From NCBI GenBank assembly GCA_964057225.1, contig OZ059899.1, forward strand, positions 11,470,001 to 11,534,000: a DNA stretch of 64,000 bases, given 5' to 3'. Below, piece after piece: positions 23,901 through 36,625 of the stretch (its first letter is position 1; every line of letters begins with the position of its first letter). The position numbers and the translations under genes are program-made. The stretch comes from Auanema rhodensis. Lineage: Eukaryota > Nematoda > Chromadorea > Rhabditida > Rhabditidae. A model generated the notes under the pieces. That model saw only the letters and a list, made by a program, of their open reading frames with translations. It was not told the origin of the DNA and did no database searches.

Positions 23901-25559
23901 AAATAATTTCTATAAACTATCTTTACGAATCATTTTTTAAGGATTGTAAGTCGAAACAGTAAAAAATGAGGAAATTTTGAACTCAAAAGACATTTATGAA
24001 GATTATAAAGAAATCACACGGTTGCACTCACATAAATTTGAAAATTGAAGTAAAATCTACATACTCGCTGTTCAAAATGTTTAACTTTGCTAGATAGAAG
24101 CATCTTCTGTATCATAACATAACACTGAAACTCACGTATATGGTATCGTATACATTGCCGAGGAAGAGCAATGGATTTTCAAGTCTATATGGTTCAACCA
24201 CAGAAGAAGCAAGTAAGTCTCCATTAGAATGACCGTATGGATATACACGTGCACTAAAGATATACGGAACTGTTGCATTAAGATCAAGAAGCTGTGGAGG
24301 TCCACTATCATCGAAATCAGGAGTAGCTCGTCGATAACGGCGATGTTCTAAAAATAATAAAAATTGTTCTATGAATGATTTCCGTTCAATCAGCAAGATA
24401 TGTCACCCCCCCCCTTTTCCTAAATTTTGTAATTTCCTTCTTGTATATATATATATATATGATTGAAATTAAGAGATGATGATCATTAATTTCAACTTCT
24501 TCTTATTAGTATTAAATGAAAGATAGAAGATAAAGAAGAGGTTCTTTCTCTTTTAATCTGTCATTCTTTTCCCGAGATGAGAAAAGAAAGAGAAAGAGGG
24601 TAAGAGAGAAGTAAAGAGGAGTAGAAAGGGGGATAGGTTCAAATATGAAAAGAAGAGATGCTATGAGTTGTGGAGAACAGATAGATTATCAATAGAAAGC
24701 GAAAACATTGAAATGTGATCTTCTTATTCTGATTATCACCATTTCGTCATCATATGATCTATCATTACTAAAATGAAATTTATTTCTTGTATTAGGTGTG
24801 AGATGATTCATCCGAATCTGAGTTATTACGTCGATCAAGCTGATGAATACGAAAACGAGAAGTATAAACGATTGCTTGAATATCTTCCGAGTATTTGAAT
24901 GATGTTCATGTATTTTTTGTCTTTCGTTCTCATTTATCCTTTATGAGTCATTATCATTGCCCAGATTACTTGATGAACGTGTTTTTTTCTGGGGTGGAAT
25001 CAGATGCTGATAACTAATAACGAATTAGATAAACTTATACGAACAAGTTTAAATGAGATGCTTACTTTCGTTTGAGCTATCTAATCAAAATCCAAAAACA
25101 TGCTGTAACGTCTTGACAAGTATGAAAAGAAATCCAGTAATTGATGTTAAATGATAATGAGAAAAAGCTCATTTTATCCATTCTTTTTCGAAATCTTCGT
25201 CTAACAAACAGAGAGAAAAGTCTGTTTACATGAATAGCATATCAAATGAAACTCATACATTAAAATGAAAAAATTCCATGAATTCGAATTCAGTTTAAGA
25301 TAACTTGGCCATCAGAATGAACTTAGGATGTGGGGTGACAAAAACGGCGAAAAGTTGGATAAAACTTCTGGAGCGGGCGAGTAGAAAACATGACATATTC
25401 GGTAAGATGAATGGTCAACTAACCTCGATATGGATGTGTTAATACTTGATGTACAGATGATGATCTTCCTAATGAGGATAGGTCTTCAGAAGAAGCAGAA
25501 CAGTGAATGTAAGTAGGACTCCAAGCGAATAGTAGTATTAGGAATATGTAGTTATGCAT
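17987..25559 (-). CDS. dex-1: DEX-1-like transmembrane protein with two nidogen domains and EGF repeats
   Basis: About 30 exons, start at 25559 and stop at 17987-17989, product roughly 1,100 residues. Order: signal peptide (NYIFLILLFAWSPTYIHC); first NIDO domain from about residue 90 (VYPYGHSNGD, IHTDGSVGL, MAVFWQKTKGARVFYRETD, VVIITWESGTH); an EGF/laminin-like module (CHCDGGDPCDQENGRC); a run of calcium-binding EGFs (DIDECAINPD, DIDECRISTT, DINECDHSPC, DINECEASNA, DIDECSVQPC); a second nidogen-like region (NGLLSFDSPLAG to WMFRVDRAL); more EGFs (DVDECSTLVTCG); a Ser/Thr-rich stalk; and one membrane span (LCLIWFALVIIVIVMCW) with a basic cytoplasmic tail ending IAFDY. Two nidogen domains plus EGFs and a single span match DEX-1, which in C. 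elegans acts in dendrite and epithelial anchoring. NID-1 is less likely because LY repeats are missing and a membrane span is present. Confidence 0.85.
22977..24133 (-). other. Long intron of the DEX-1-like gene, with microsatellite
   Basis: About 1.16 kb between two NIDO exons, whereas most introns of this gene are 45-60 nt. It holds an (ATAAAT)n tract at about 23190-23232. No exon-like sequence was found in it. Confidence 0.6.
24348..25423 (-). other. First intron of the DEX-1-like gene
   Basis: About 1.08 kb, GT-AG, following the signal-peptide exon. It holds a CCCCCCCC run near 24405, (TA)n at 24445-24460 and a GA-rich block at 24530-24660. A long first intron is a usual place for enhancers in nematode genes; no specific site is claimed. 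Confidence 0.6.
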
Positions 25560-26340
25560 TGTAAAAAAAAAGAGTTGAATATCCCAATGTGCCTTCTGCT
25601 AATGTGTTGTTGTTGGCGTCTTGATGGTTTTAATCTTCTTCAGAATAATTACGAGAAACTGTCCACTTGTCCACTGATCCTATGCTGGTTCCTCAGATTC
25701 TTCTAAATTGAACGAATTAAGGCAGAGATTGAGAGAGAATGGGAGAGAAATAGAAGATGAGAATATGAAGAGGGATAGGAGAGGTTAACTGAGAGATTGT
25801 CACGCCCACAGCTTGGCTTTGAGAACACAAACCGTAAAAGGAAAGAAGATATAGTATTTAGAGAATGAAAATGATGGAGAAAGATATATAGAGATATAGC
25901 ATATCAAAGAGACAATGAGAGATATAGAGAAAACAATGAATAATATCTTCAAAAGGGAAACATATTAAGCTGAATAGTTGAAAATAAGCTGAAATTCATC
26001 GGTTTTGTGTTAGAATAGTTGTGACCAAGATGTACGGAGAGAAGATTATTGCAAATAATACAAACAAATCGCATAATGTAACAGTTACTACTACAGAGAT
26101 CGGGAAATATGAGGACACGAAAAAGGATTTTCACAGGAAACACCACTTAAACATGATGTTGGTACAATATGAATGCTGTAGAAGTTTAATGGATGACTAG
26201 CAGAAATTGTAAGATAAAGGATAATCTTCTGTATGATCCAAACTATTATTTATTATATGAATATGGTATTGATATCAGTGGAACACTATACTGACAGAAT
26301 TATCAACAGAAGAGAACGGAACGACGAATACGTGGTCGGC

Positions 26341-26425
26341 GTTAGACGGACGGACGAACGGACGGACGAACGAACGAATGGATGGACGGATGGATGGATG
26401 AATGAATGGATAGATGAACGGACAA
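26341..26425 (+). repeat. Tetranucleotide (GGAC/GAAY/GGAT)n microsatellite
   Basis: Runs of GGAC, GAAC, GGAT and GAAT in a 4-bp phase. They create Ser/His/Pro-rich open frames on the minus strand that are not genes. Confidence 0.85.
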
Positions 26426-28123
26426 CTGTGATGAGACAGTTGAAATAGACACCAAATCGGAACGTGAAGAATAGTGGAAAAGGGTGAAAAGAATGGAAAT
26501 AGTAGCAGGTAAGATGCATGGTATCTGCAACAGCCAAATCAGTCAGTCTGTCAGCAGTCAGCTAGCAATCCAGCAGCCATCATTGAGCGCACTCCTCTAT
26601 TCATCTTGTTAAACGACAACCACTATCACCATATATGGAACTTATCCTATAGATTTGCGCCCTTTCTATCTCATTCTCTGTATCTCATATTCTCTTTATC
26701 TTCTATACTCTACCTTTTCATTTCTTTCTACATTTCGCTCTTACATTCGCATACAATCGACATCATCAGGTGGTGAATGAGGATGTAGAAAGGATTGCTG
26801 TATGTCTGAATTCAAGAATGTTGATATATAGACGAGGTGAATGAAGACGAACAGCCAACAGCGACATGAAGATCTGCATCATCGAGTGATATCTCCAAGT
26901 ATTACGGTTAAACATCGAACAGTGAAATGACAGAAACCGAAGACAACTGATCGGGACAAGGGAATGCTTGGCAGCAGTAGTGGGATTTATCGTATGTGTA
27001 TATGAAGAGAAAGAAAGAGGAGTAGCGGGCGGCTAAAGAGGTGAATAAAAGAAAAGATAGGATGATAATTGGTTGAGGAATGAAGATGAATCGAGAATTA
27101 CCGATTTTCATAATTTCTTCAAACAAAGCAATTTAAATATGAAACTTTTTCCTTGTCCTCGTATTAATTAACCCCTTCTCTCTAGAACATCTTTCTTCCT
27201 CTCTCTCTGTTTTCTTGTTCTCTTTTCAATTCTTTTCCTGGCAATCACATTGCTAATAAGCGCAGAGTATGCTTAACTGATCATCGAACAAGATATGTAT
27301 GTGGAACCGCGGTAGAACAAAGTGAGGATAAGGTTCATTATCATAATCATTAACATCAGCTAGAAATCCAGTCTTGTTTGTTGTATTTCATAAGAAATTT
27401 TAATTTCTGATGTATCAAATTATCCTAAAAAGGCTGTCAAAGATCCTATCAAAAAACATTTTAATGAAAAAAAAATGAAATGAAGTTTATATTGATCATA
27501 TAGGGCTTTTTCGATGCAAATCAAGTAATTAAACACAAAATACATACATGTACTTCCTTAAGTTATTTAGCATTTGGCCTCTCTGAATTGCCACTTCCAC
27601 TCTTTTTTTCACATTCAGTCAGCTTTTCAGGATTATAGTCCATAGCTATGTTTCTACTTGAAAGTTGGTTTTTCACTAAAACTCTATTCTACATTTCTTG
27701 CTCATTATTTTTGATTTCAGGTGGAAATTCAATCTAAGAGTAAAGATGTTCAGAAAATTCATGAAAGGTTTAAACTGTCAAGCGAAACCATGCATTATGT
27801 ATCAGAAAAGCAGATGATACATCGTATAATATATGTCAATCACTTCTAACTTTATTTGAATTAGAAAATTTCAAACTCATTTGAAACATTCACAAACTTA
27901 AAATCTTGTAGATCATTCAAAGAAGAGCATAAAAACTACACCAATGTTTATATATCTTTTAGTTAACTATAATTATAGTTTATATAGTTTATACACTATT
28001 TTACTTGTACAAAGCATACAATTACCAGTCCAGTAACGACCAAAAGAATTTTCACGAACTTCTTCGTTTATTTTTTTCTTCGATGTCATCCTGAGAAATG
28101 ACACACCATCTAATTCAACACAT

Positions 28124-28152
28124 CCTCCTCCTCCTCCTCCTCCTCCTCCTCC
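28124..28152 (+). repeat. (CTC)n microsatellite
   Basis: About nine uninterrupted CTC triplets in non-coding DNA. Confidence 0.9.
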
Positions 28153-31100
28153 TTCTCTTTAGCATCTTGTAGCTCAATGTGTCTTTCGTGTTGTCTTTAA
28201 CTGGCCAATATATAACCACTTTATCGTATTCCAGCTTGCAAAATTATTTCTTTCCACCTAATGAAAAATTATATTTTTTTTAGAGAAAATCAGTCGAGCT
28301 TCATCAAAAATCACAAAACAAGCCTACATGCCTACATATTTAGTCAGGCCATCTGAAAATAAGAGAAGAAGTGAAAAATAACCACAACTATATACTTGAA
28401 ATTAATTTTTTTGATTTATGATGTAGAGCTGCATATACTATATCTAGAATTGAAATAAGAATAGACAGATATATTTCGTGTTTTGCATTTTTTGCTCCTT
28501 GATATCTATAAAATTATATAATTTAGAACAAATTTCTGATGTTTTCAATAAAGAAAGTGAAAGCATTAGAGCAGAAAATAATCTTTTTCATCATTTCAAG
28601 AATTTTCTCAACTTTCGTATTCAATCGCTTCGTTCAGCTTGATTCATAATTGTATATAAAAAAATTAATTTATCCCTTTATATCTTCAACTTTCGTATTG
28701 CTTCACTTAGGTCTCCAATCATTTTATCCTTCAACCTTCTCAGACTACATTGCTCTTTCTTCTTTAAAAGAAAAAAACTTTTTTTTCTAAATTCTATTTT
28801 CAAGGTTTGATATAAATGTTTTTCCTCATCTATCAACAATATATTTGATTTTAAATATTAAACTAATAATATCTTCAATATACTGCTATTCCATTGAAAA
28901 TGCCTTTAAACATCTGTTATATAGCAATATGTTTCCTCTTCGTTTTCGAACTGTTTGCAGATTGCTTCATAAAAAATTCGAAAATTCATTTAGAATTTTA
29001 CCCACAAAAATCATATTTTTCCTCACTTCTTTTTCAAATTATTATCTTATTGAAATGCTTTCTTAAATGTTTTAACTGTGTAAATGTAAATGATAAGGAT
29101 TTTGAACAAAACATCTATAGCAGTTGCTCATTTCAATTTTCAAAATCTTTCTTTTTTCATCATTCGCCTAATTAGGCATTTTTGGGGAAAAATTCAAAAC
29201 TTTCATGAATAATTTCTTCAAATTTTACAAATATTTTCATGTTGATGTTGTGTTGTTACTACTAAACATTTCTGATAAATATAATAGTTTTATTATTTTT
29301 AATCCTTATCTACATAATATAGCTTATCAGTATGTATGTAGATGATCACTGTGATGTTGGTTGGCTCGTGAATACTCTCCTACACAAAGCTTTCCGAATC
29401 CATCCATCTATTTTATTTTTAATTTCTTTTTTAAATAGGATCAAGTAAAATTAAATTTTTTTGCTAATATATTTGAAAATAAAAAAATTAGTTAACCTGA
29501 TCACAAGGTGATTGACGCTTACTTGTCTTCGTAACGTCCTGCTATTTTTATTTGTTTTTAAATACTTTAGTCATCGAAAGTATATGTATAATACTAGCAA
29601 TGAAGATACAAGGCTAACTCTTTCATTAGATCCAGCAAGTAAGTTTGCAAGACTTTCTAGGATAGTACTTCAAGCTGAAAAAAGCCAATCAACCTGTCAA
29701 CTAACTCGTCGTCGTTGTTGATGTTGTCGAAATGAATCTGTCACGTCTAGTGCCGTATGATGTGGCAAACACGTCGTCATGTCGATGCTGAAAGAGCAGT
29801 CCACTTCGTATGCTTCGTGCTCATCATGCTGTTGTTTTCATGCAGTTACTACTTTTGACGGCAGCATTGTGCTCTCTCTTTCTCCTTCTCCCACAGAAAT
29901 CGGAGTCATATTTTGAATCCGTGAGTTCAACATGACTTATAAGCTCATTATCATCTTTCAAAGTTACTTAGATAGTGTATCCATTAATGCCATTGTGATA
30001 CTATCATATTTCAACTTTATAGGGTTAATTCTCTTTTCCAGTAATCCTTTAAGTGTCATCTTGTTTAATTTTGTTGTTCTCCTCCTTCGTGGTCATTTTA
30101 ACTGACTTCAAGTTATTTTCACAGATTTCAACACATATATGCCTACAGACCCAGATGTTCTGAAAAATAATGGTCAGTCTGTTTTCAGCATCTATATTAC
30201 AGCGTAAAACGGTTAATGTCGATCATCAGCTTCACCCAGGAATTGAAGTTGCTGTGAAACTGATGTCACTTCTAAATTGCCAACCGATTTGTTGATGAAA
30301 TTTTTTCCTTCTGTTCTTTCTCCGTACATTACTTCAATCGGGCTTCATCTCGTGCTGTTCATAGTTTAATCGGTCATTTCTAAATTAGGAAAAAAGTAAT
30401 TTTCAATTACTTAACCGAGCTCTTTGCCCAATTCACTGTTTTCTATTAAATTTCTAAATAGCTATCTCACGTGTTAATGAAGCTAATATGATCCGATAAC
30501 CACCAGATCATTGTATTCGTGCAATCTATTGGAGTGCTGTTTGATCTAATTGTGCATTACGACTCATATAAAACGATCTCGAGACTGCAATACCATGTTA
30601 TTCTGTTGAATCGCTGTCTCTTTCTCTTTTGCTCTCTCTTTCTGCTGTTGTACCTGCTTTAGATATTCCATTCAGTACTCTTAGATTTGCGGTAACGTTC
30701 TATATTCTTCATATGCACATACATGTGCGTCTGTTCGTTTATAGAAGAAGTTCTTCATACCTGGACAGATGCTGTCAACAATATATGAGAAAGCCTACCA
30801 CTGCTCTTAGTATAGAAGTCCATAATCTGTCTTCATGTATATGTATACATGTTTATGTATGTCTGTGTATTTCTATTTTATCACTAGCCATTATTGCTTA
30901 ATTGCTATCCTAAAAATTTCCTGGCAAAGCTTGGCAATAGCTGTCAGACAGTAGAATAAAAGTTTTTTTCCTGCTTAGATATAGATGAATCAAGCTTTAT
31001 AACTCAGAATTTAAACAGCTTATATGCGACTTCATTTCTAGAGCTGCTATAGTAAAATCTAATATTATCAGTCTTAACTTTTTCTTTGATCTAAATATTT

Positions 31101-31298
31101 CAATTACATATCCTTTTATCTTAACTATCTACATTCTATTTTCTGAGAAAATCCCAAAGATTCTGACATTCTCAGCAATAGCTGAAATACCATAACTGTT
31201 TCATATAACCTCTTGTCGTAACTGCAATTCCTGTCGTGTTTTAATGCTTTCTCTCCATAGTAACAAGATTCTTTCTTTCCTTTTCGTACTCTCTTCTC

Positions 31299-31304
31299 GT
31301 TCTC

Positions 31305-31341
<37 letters not shown>

Positions 31342-31342
31342 T
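31299..31342 (+). repeat. (TC)n microsatellite
   Basis: Mostly pure TC dinucleotides with a few TTTC interruptions at the left. Confidence 0.9.
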
Positions 31343-32679
31343 TTGTAAAATCTTTCCAACAATCTCTTTCAAATTTCTCTTTAAAGCTTCTCTACTCTTG
31401 TATCTATCTCGAAAAACAATTGTGAAAGTCATCTTAGGATTTTGTTTAAATAGCTAAAAACCAAAAAAAGTAAAATTTGAAAAAGAAATATCTGGGATGT
31501 AACGAACCGCTCATTCTGAGCTAGCAGCCTGAACATTGTTGCTTTAAATTCGACTCTTTATTACGTTTTTGGCATATTTTTCGAAATCATCATCCTTCTT
31601 GTCATCAACATAAATCAGATTTCAATTATCGCTGTTGAAAATATGATTTATTCGTTTGTTGAGCTCATTCTATTCTTGAGCTGTAGGGAAACACGCAAAA
31701 ATGCTCTAGGACCCTGTAGTCATTTGACTCTGTGAACTGATCTTTCCTATATGTTCCCAGCATTAACTAAGTAAGTGGATATTCCAGGTTGTGTACGTCA
31801 ACAGGCGACCACATCCTTTCACTCTCTTCTGAACGGACATCCGCATGACCGCTATGCTTTTGCCTTCATGACCTGTCATGGCTATCTGCCAATTACGAGC
31901 AAACTTACTTTGAGCAATAACAAGAGGTACAATGGCCAATATCAGTTACCACAGTACTTTTGGAACAATTATTTGATGTTATACTGGGTGTCATCAATGG
32001 CTCTCACATCAATCCCGGCTTGTTGAAAATAAGTTTGCATCATAGACAGAACATGCATACGTCACTAGTATTATATGACGGCTTATTCATATCAAAAGAA
32101 TCTTTTCAATGCTTCTTTTTGATTTCATCTTCTCCAAACTTATTTCTATTTTTTCTTTTTCCGTACGTAAGGCAAAATATTGAAAATGAGGGAAAGAGAA
32201 ATGATATGACTAGTGATGACGGAAAAAATATGAAGCAAATGTCTTTTTTCAGCCGATTTTCTGAAGCCTCTAGATAGCACAACCAATTAGACTCTCCTTT
32301 TTCTTTTTTATCTTCATTCATAAGCCTTGCGACTAATAAACATTTTTCATTTTTTTCCATGGCACTCATTTGACTTTCCTTTTCGAGAACTTTCTATCAG
32401 ACAATCTAAAGCCGGAATAGGACGCAACGAAAATTCTATGACTTCATTCCATCTGGTTTCATACTACTAACAAATTCTCATCATAACACATAGGACAGTG
32501 AAACGGAATTCAAATAATTGAAAGAAGTTTATAGATGTTGTCGGAGTCCTCTCATTGCGCTCTTCTATTTCATATCTTTACTTCTATGAAATCTCCAATA
32601 CTGCATTTCATAGCTTGCATTTCAAAATACTCAACTTCAATCGCTATGCTATCACTTTATTATCGCGAGATATGTATCT

Positions 32680-32800
32680 CCTCCTACTGATGTTCCTGCT
32701 TCTCCTTCTGTTTCTCCTCCTCCTTCTGTTCCTCCTCCTCCACATCCTTCACCGCCACCACCTCCTACTCCTCCTCCTCCTCCTCCTCGTCCTCCTCCTA
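32680..32800 (+). repeat. Imperfect (CTCCTN)n pyrimidine-rich tract
   Basis: About 120 bp of CTC/CTT/CCT triplets. The poly-leucine open frame across it is a repeat artefact. Confidence 0.85.
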
Positions 32801-33499
32801 CATCCCACTGTATCCACCCACTCTTATATACACTGTAGCTAGTTAACAGTGTTATCTAGAATTATTGTTAACCAAAAAATACATATACAGCTATTCATGC
32901 TATATTACATTATTTTGTATTTTCCTTTTTTCTTCTCATAAAATAATTTTCGCTAGCATGCTCCTTCTGAATAGGATGTTGGCGATGCTCAAAACAATAT
33001 GCGTCGTCTAAATCAACGCTGCCGACAAGTCAATTCGACTACCAGAACGATGCTGTATGCCACAGATGGTAGCTGAATCCCTCAGTATACAACACGACAA
33101 TCATACGCCAGCTTTTGGCTCAAACTTGTCTCATATTTTTGCTTTGCTTCAATCTGTGCTATCCTTTTTCCTTATTTTCTCCAGTCCCAACAACCTTATA
33201 TCGTTCTAGACGTAACCGATTTCCTTATTCAATGAAAGAACTCAGAGAGTAAGAATGAATAGAAGAAATAAAAAAAGGAGATAGCGAATGAGAGAGAGAG
33301 AGCTAAAAAATAATTTTTTTTTTGCCGTACTTAGCATGCTTTTTGATTTAAGTTGATGATGTAGAGAAGCAAAAAAAAACCACTGTATGGCAGAAAATAT
33401 CGAAACAATGTTCGATGATCATAATTTCTTCAGCATTTTCCCATTTTTTCCAGTTAAGCTTTGCTAGCACTTCAATCATCATTCATCGTTATTCGCATC

Positions 33500-33585
33500 G
33501 CATTGATGATGTAGTGGATGATGATGAAAACGAGGATGAGAACGATGATGGCACCGTTAATGATGATGATGAAGAAGAAGAACAA
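33500..33585 (+). repeat. Imperfect (GAT/GAA)n tract
   Basis: Triplets GAT, GAA and GAG predominate, giving an Asp/Glu-rich frame on the plus strand and Ser-rich on the minus. I see no splice or start context that would make it coding. Confidence 0.7.
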
Positions 33586-34560
33586 TGTCGCAGATGTTCA
33601 AAACGATACGTGCGACGAGAAGCAGCCGTTCCTTCCATAGCAAAGTACGATAACAAGAATTTCGAGGAATGCTGTATGCATGTCAACTTTATATGATTTT
33701 CTTCATGTTCTAACAATTCTTTTCAAGGCTCTAACCATGTATCTTCATTAATTAAAAAAAATATTCAGGTCAGATGATGAAAATCCTGATTTATGACAAA
33801 CATAGTCCGGATATACAACACGTTTTTCTGTTTTTTCCTCAAAAATCTCAGACTTGCCCCCGCCAGTCTTATACTTTTCCTCATCCATAAAGCCGACAGC
33901 TTTCAAATCTTATCTTCAACGTACTCATGTTTGCTGGTTTGCTGGTTCACTTTCAACTGATCAAAAAAAATATTTTAAAACCTATCTAATGCTTACAAGA
34001 TGTAGAGTTTTTTTACTTTGGCAGTTAATCAATTTAAAAAAATTTCATATTTTTTGCCACTAAATCAATTAAAATGTATTCAAAATCTGATTTTTGCTCT
34101 GGATTTTCTCCCATGCTGTCTATTTCGGAAAACCTACTTATATGCTTTAGGAAAAACCTCAATAAAGAACTGAAAAGATGCAAAATATGCAATAGATTCC
34201 AAGCATAATTCAAAATCTTTTGAAGCTATGGTCATTGGATTGTGGATGCCATTAAACAGATCGTGAGACGAGAGCAAAGAGCTTGTCCCTCCATTACCAC
34301 TACTGATGAGGCTATGGGATGCATTCTCAATTGGCTTCATATCATAACATGCAAACACAAAATGCTCTTCACATTTTTTGATGATAACAATAAAACTCAT
34401 CATCTGATTCGTTTGTGTTCTCAGAATTGTAACCCATTTTATCGTTTTGATACTTTTTTCATATATTTCTTTGAATAGTGATGCTTTGTTCTTTTCAAGT
34501 CTTATGTCATATTCTTATACATGAGTTTTATCAATTTGAGAACTTTTCATCATTCAGAAA

Positions 34561-34895
34561 ATGGCTTTCCGATTCTTACTGTCTGCTCTTCTGCTTGTAC
34601 TCGCTGTTTTCTGCTCCAGTATAACAGCACGAGGACTACCATATGGTCAGTCAAACATTCATAGTTAGTTCTGTAATATGAACATATCCAATGCTTTTAT
34701 TCATAAAATCAAGTGATATAGGTGTGAGAAGAAAAATGATTTGTTTCAGATGTCGATGCTCTCCCCATGTCTGAATACCGTATGGAACCTTACAGCATGT
34801 TCGGACCCCCACTTGGTGCTATTGGTAATGGACCACACAAACGTGTTCCATCCGCCGGTGACATGATGGTTCGATTCGGAAAACGATCAACTTAA
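34561..34895 (+). CDS. flp-24: FMRFamide-like peptide precursor FLP-24
   Basis: Two exons, 34561-34645 and 34750-34895, give 76 residues. The signal peptide is MAFRFLLSALLLVLAVFCSS. A spacer (MEPYSMFGPPLGAIG) leads to a dibasic KR, then VPSAGDMMVRFG followed by GKR-type processing (RFGKRST) and stop. Cleavage at the KR sites and amidation from the glycine would yield VPSAGDMMVRF-amide, a peptide known from nematode flp-24. Only one peptide copy is encoded. A TTCATCATTCAG at 34547-34557, three bases before the ATG, looks like a trans-splice acceptor. The peptide is secreted by neurons and acts on G-protein-coupled receptors. It is flanked by large gene-poor stretches. Confidence 0.95.
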
Positions 34896-36167
34896 GCTTG
34901 GCTCTTATCTGCTCCATCTCCATTACTTCTGCAACATCCAGAGCGATTTCTCGCATCCATATATCTTAACACCGTTACCAAAAGAAAGTTAAAAGATATT
35001 CGAGTAAATGGAATGGACTCCCCCCACCCCAGTGTTAACAGAGAAAAAACAACAAAATCGTCGAATTTTGATTAGAATTTTCTTTTTTTTTTGGCTTCCT
35101 GTTATATGATTCATTTCATTGTCATTATTGTTGTGCTTGCCTTGAGTTCATATAATATCTATGGCCGCCTTCAGATGACAACAACTGACCCCAAGAAGAT
35201 TCTAGTCAAAATATCTGAACTTCTATAGCTACTAACTTCTCCACAAAATATTTACTATTCTTTCTTCTTCCTTTCCATTTTTTACACACAAAAAATGAGA
35301 AAATATGAATATCTTTTCACTATAACATAATTTTTCAATTATCTTCACATAAAAAAAAAACTTTTTTTTTCAATGTGTGTGTGTGTGTAAGTGTTCTCCG
35401 TTGGTTTTCTCTTGCCGATGATTATGATAATAAACAGTTGGTTAAACAATGTTAAAACTACATAAATTATATAAATTATATGATATAATTAACTAAAAAA
35501 AACAAATAATAATATTATCTTATAATAGATAGCTACATTCAAATAAATTTAAATGATTCATTTTCTCTTTATCATCATGTTAATTTCATTTTTCATGAAT
35601 CCTACTTAATACTAATTTTTCAATTAAAAAATGGAAAATGTAGGAGAAGAGCAACGAAAAATAAATAAAAAATAAATAAATATAAACAAGTAAACAAATG
35701 ATTTTTCTTATTTCAAATTTCCTTAACTATGCCATTATAACTATATAATAAGATATTATTTACATCGGTTTTATTGTTTTCTTATCTATGATATCAATAC
35801 AGTACCTCAGTGAATGAATAGTTATTGAGCAGCATTGAATAGAGCAGAAAATATTTTTTTAAATGAAAATAATTTGAGAAAGCTCCTGTGATTTTGGAAG
35901 AAACCAAAAACAACAGCAAATTGACATAAAAAAATATTCGAATGCAACCGTTATTGCTCATCGTTAATGATGAAATAAAAAAATGAAATAATTCTTTTAT
36001 AATTACGTTGAATATATGATATGATGTCATATATATGTGATATGTAATATACATTGATATATACATATATCATATATTTCTTTATATTAACAAATATTTT
36101 GATTGAATATATACTATATGAACTCGATGAAAAGTAGTTTGAAGAGGTTTTCTGGTGTAACATAGGG
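34896..36167. other. flp-24 3' region and AT-rich spacer
   Basis: The 3' UTR probably extends to an AATAAA at 35429-35434, after a short (TG)n near 35373-35388. Beyond that the DNA is AT-rich with ATATAT-type words and no gene. Confidence 0.5.
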
Positions 36168-36196
36168 GTGTGCAACCTTCATCGCACAGGACTGTA
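36168..36196 (+). mobile_element. Lone Tc1/mariner terminal repeat
   Basis: This stretch (GTGTGCAACC...CGCACAGGACTGTA) matches the right terminal repeat at 262-290 and 7196-7224 with about six changes over 29 bp. No transposase or partner end was found on the left. It is a relic of the same family. Confidence 0.65.
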
Positions 36197-36625
36197 TGTA
36201 TCAGGGTTGTGCATTTTATTTATTTTGCGGATCGGATCAGATCCGCATTTTAACCTACCGTTTTCCGGAAGCTTAATAGTTTACCTGAAACCAGAATGTA
36301 CGCTTTTTAGATGCTTACTCAAGTGACTTGTTCCCCTATTTTTCTGTTTTTGAAAAATCAAATCACATTTTTGGCACGTATATCTTTCTTTTTAGCTTAA
36401 AAAATTTGTTGTACTTTGAAGGCATATTCAAACTCAAAATTAAACTGAAAAAACAGAAAAGTTAAGTAAAATCCCAAAAATTAACAAGAGGAATGATAAA
36501 TTAAAATGATCCGGTCCGGCCCTCAAGATCCGCGGTATCGTTTATGAATCCGGATCTAGCGAAATACTCCAATATTGCGGATTTTCCGGATCTCTCGATC
36601 CTATCCGCACAACCCTGATATGTAT
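36194..36625. mobile_element. hAT-like MITE with 8-bp target duplication
   Basis: The body at 36202-36617 (416 bp) begins CAGGGTTGTGCA and ends TGCGGATAG-type sequence complementary to it (ATCCGCACAACCCTG). CAGGG ends are typical of hAT. Flanks GTATGTAT (36194-36201) and ATATGTAT (36618-36625) fit an 8-bp duplication with one change. Inside are several GGATC/GATCC palindromes (for example GCGGATCGGATCAGATCCGC) and no open frame. It would depend on a hAT transposase elsewhere. Confidence 0.8.

Larger units (their letters stand above)
25560..34560. other. 9-kb gene desert rich in microsatellites
   Basis: No spliced gene with coherent coding could be built on either strand. The block holds the upstream DNA of the DEX-1-like gene (left) and of flp-24 (right). 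Simple repeats at 26341-26425, 28124-28152, 31299-31342, 32680-32800 and 33500-33585 produce spurious open frames. Small islands richer in GC lie near 29690-29850, 31780-31900 and 32990-33130; they could be regulatory elements or missed exons. Confidence 0.5.

Noticed and set aside
17987-25559. Assignment of the large EGF/nidogen gene to nid-1
   Set aside because: It has two nidogen domains, a membrane span and no LDL-receptor YWTD repeats, which fits DEX-1 better than secreted nidogen.
26286-26537. Ser/His/Pro-rich ORFs near 26.4 kb
   Set aside because: Translation of a tetranucleotide microsatellite on both strands.
32555-32842. Poly-leucine ORF that resembles a membrane protein
   Set aside because: Produced by a CTC/CTT-type repeat; no gene structure around it.
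33415-33716. Acidic (Asp/Glu) ORF on plus and Ser-rich ORF on minus
   Set aside because: GAT/GAA repeat with no splice or start context.
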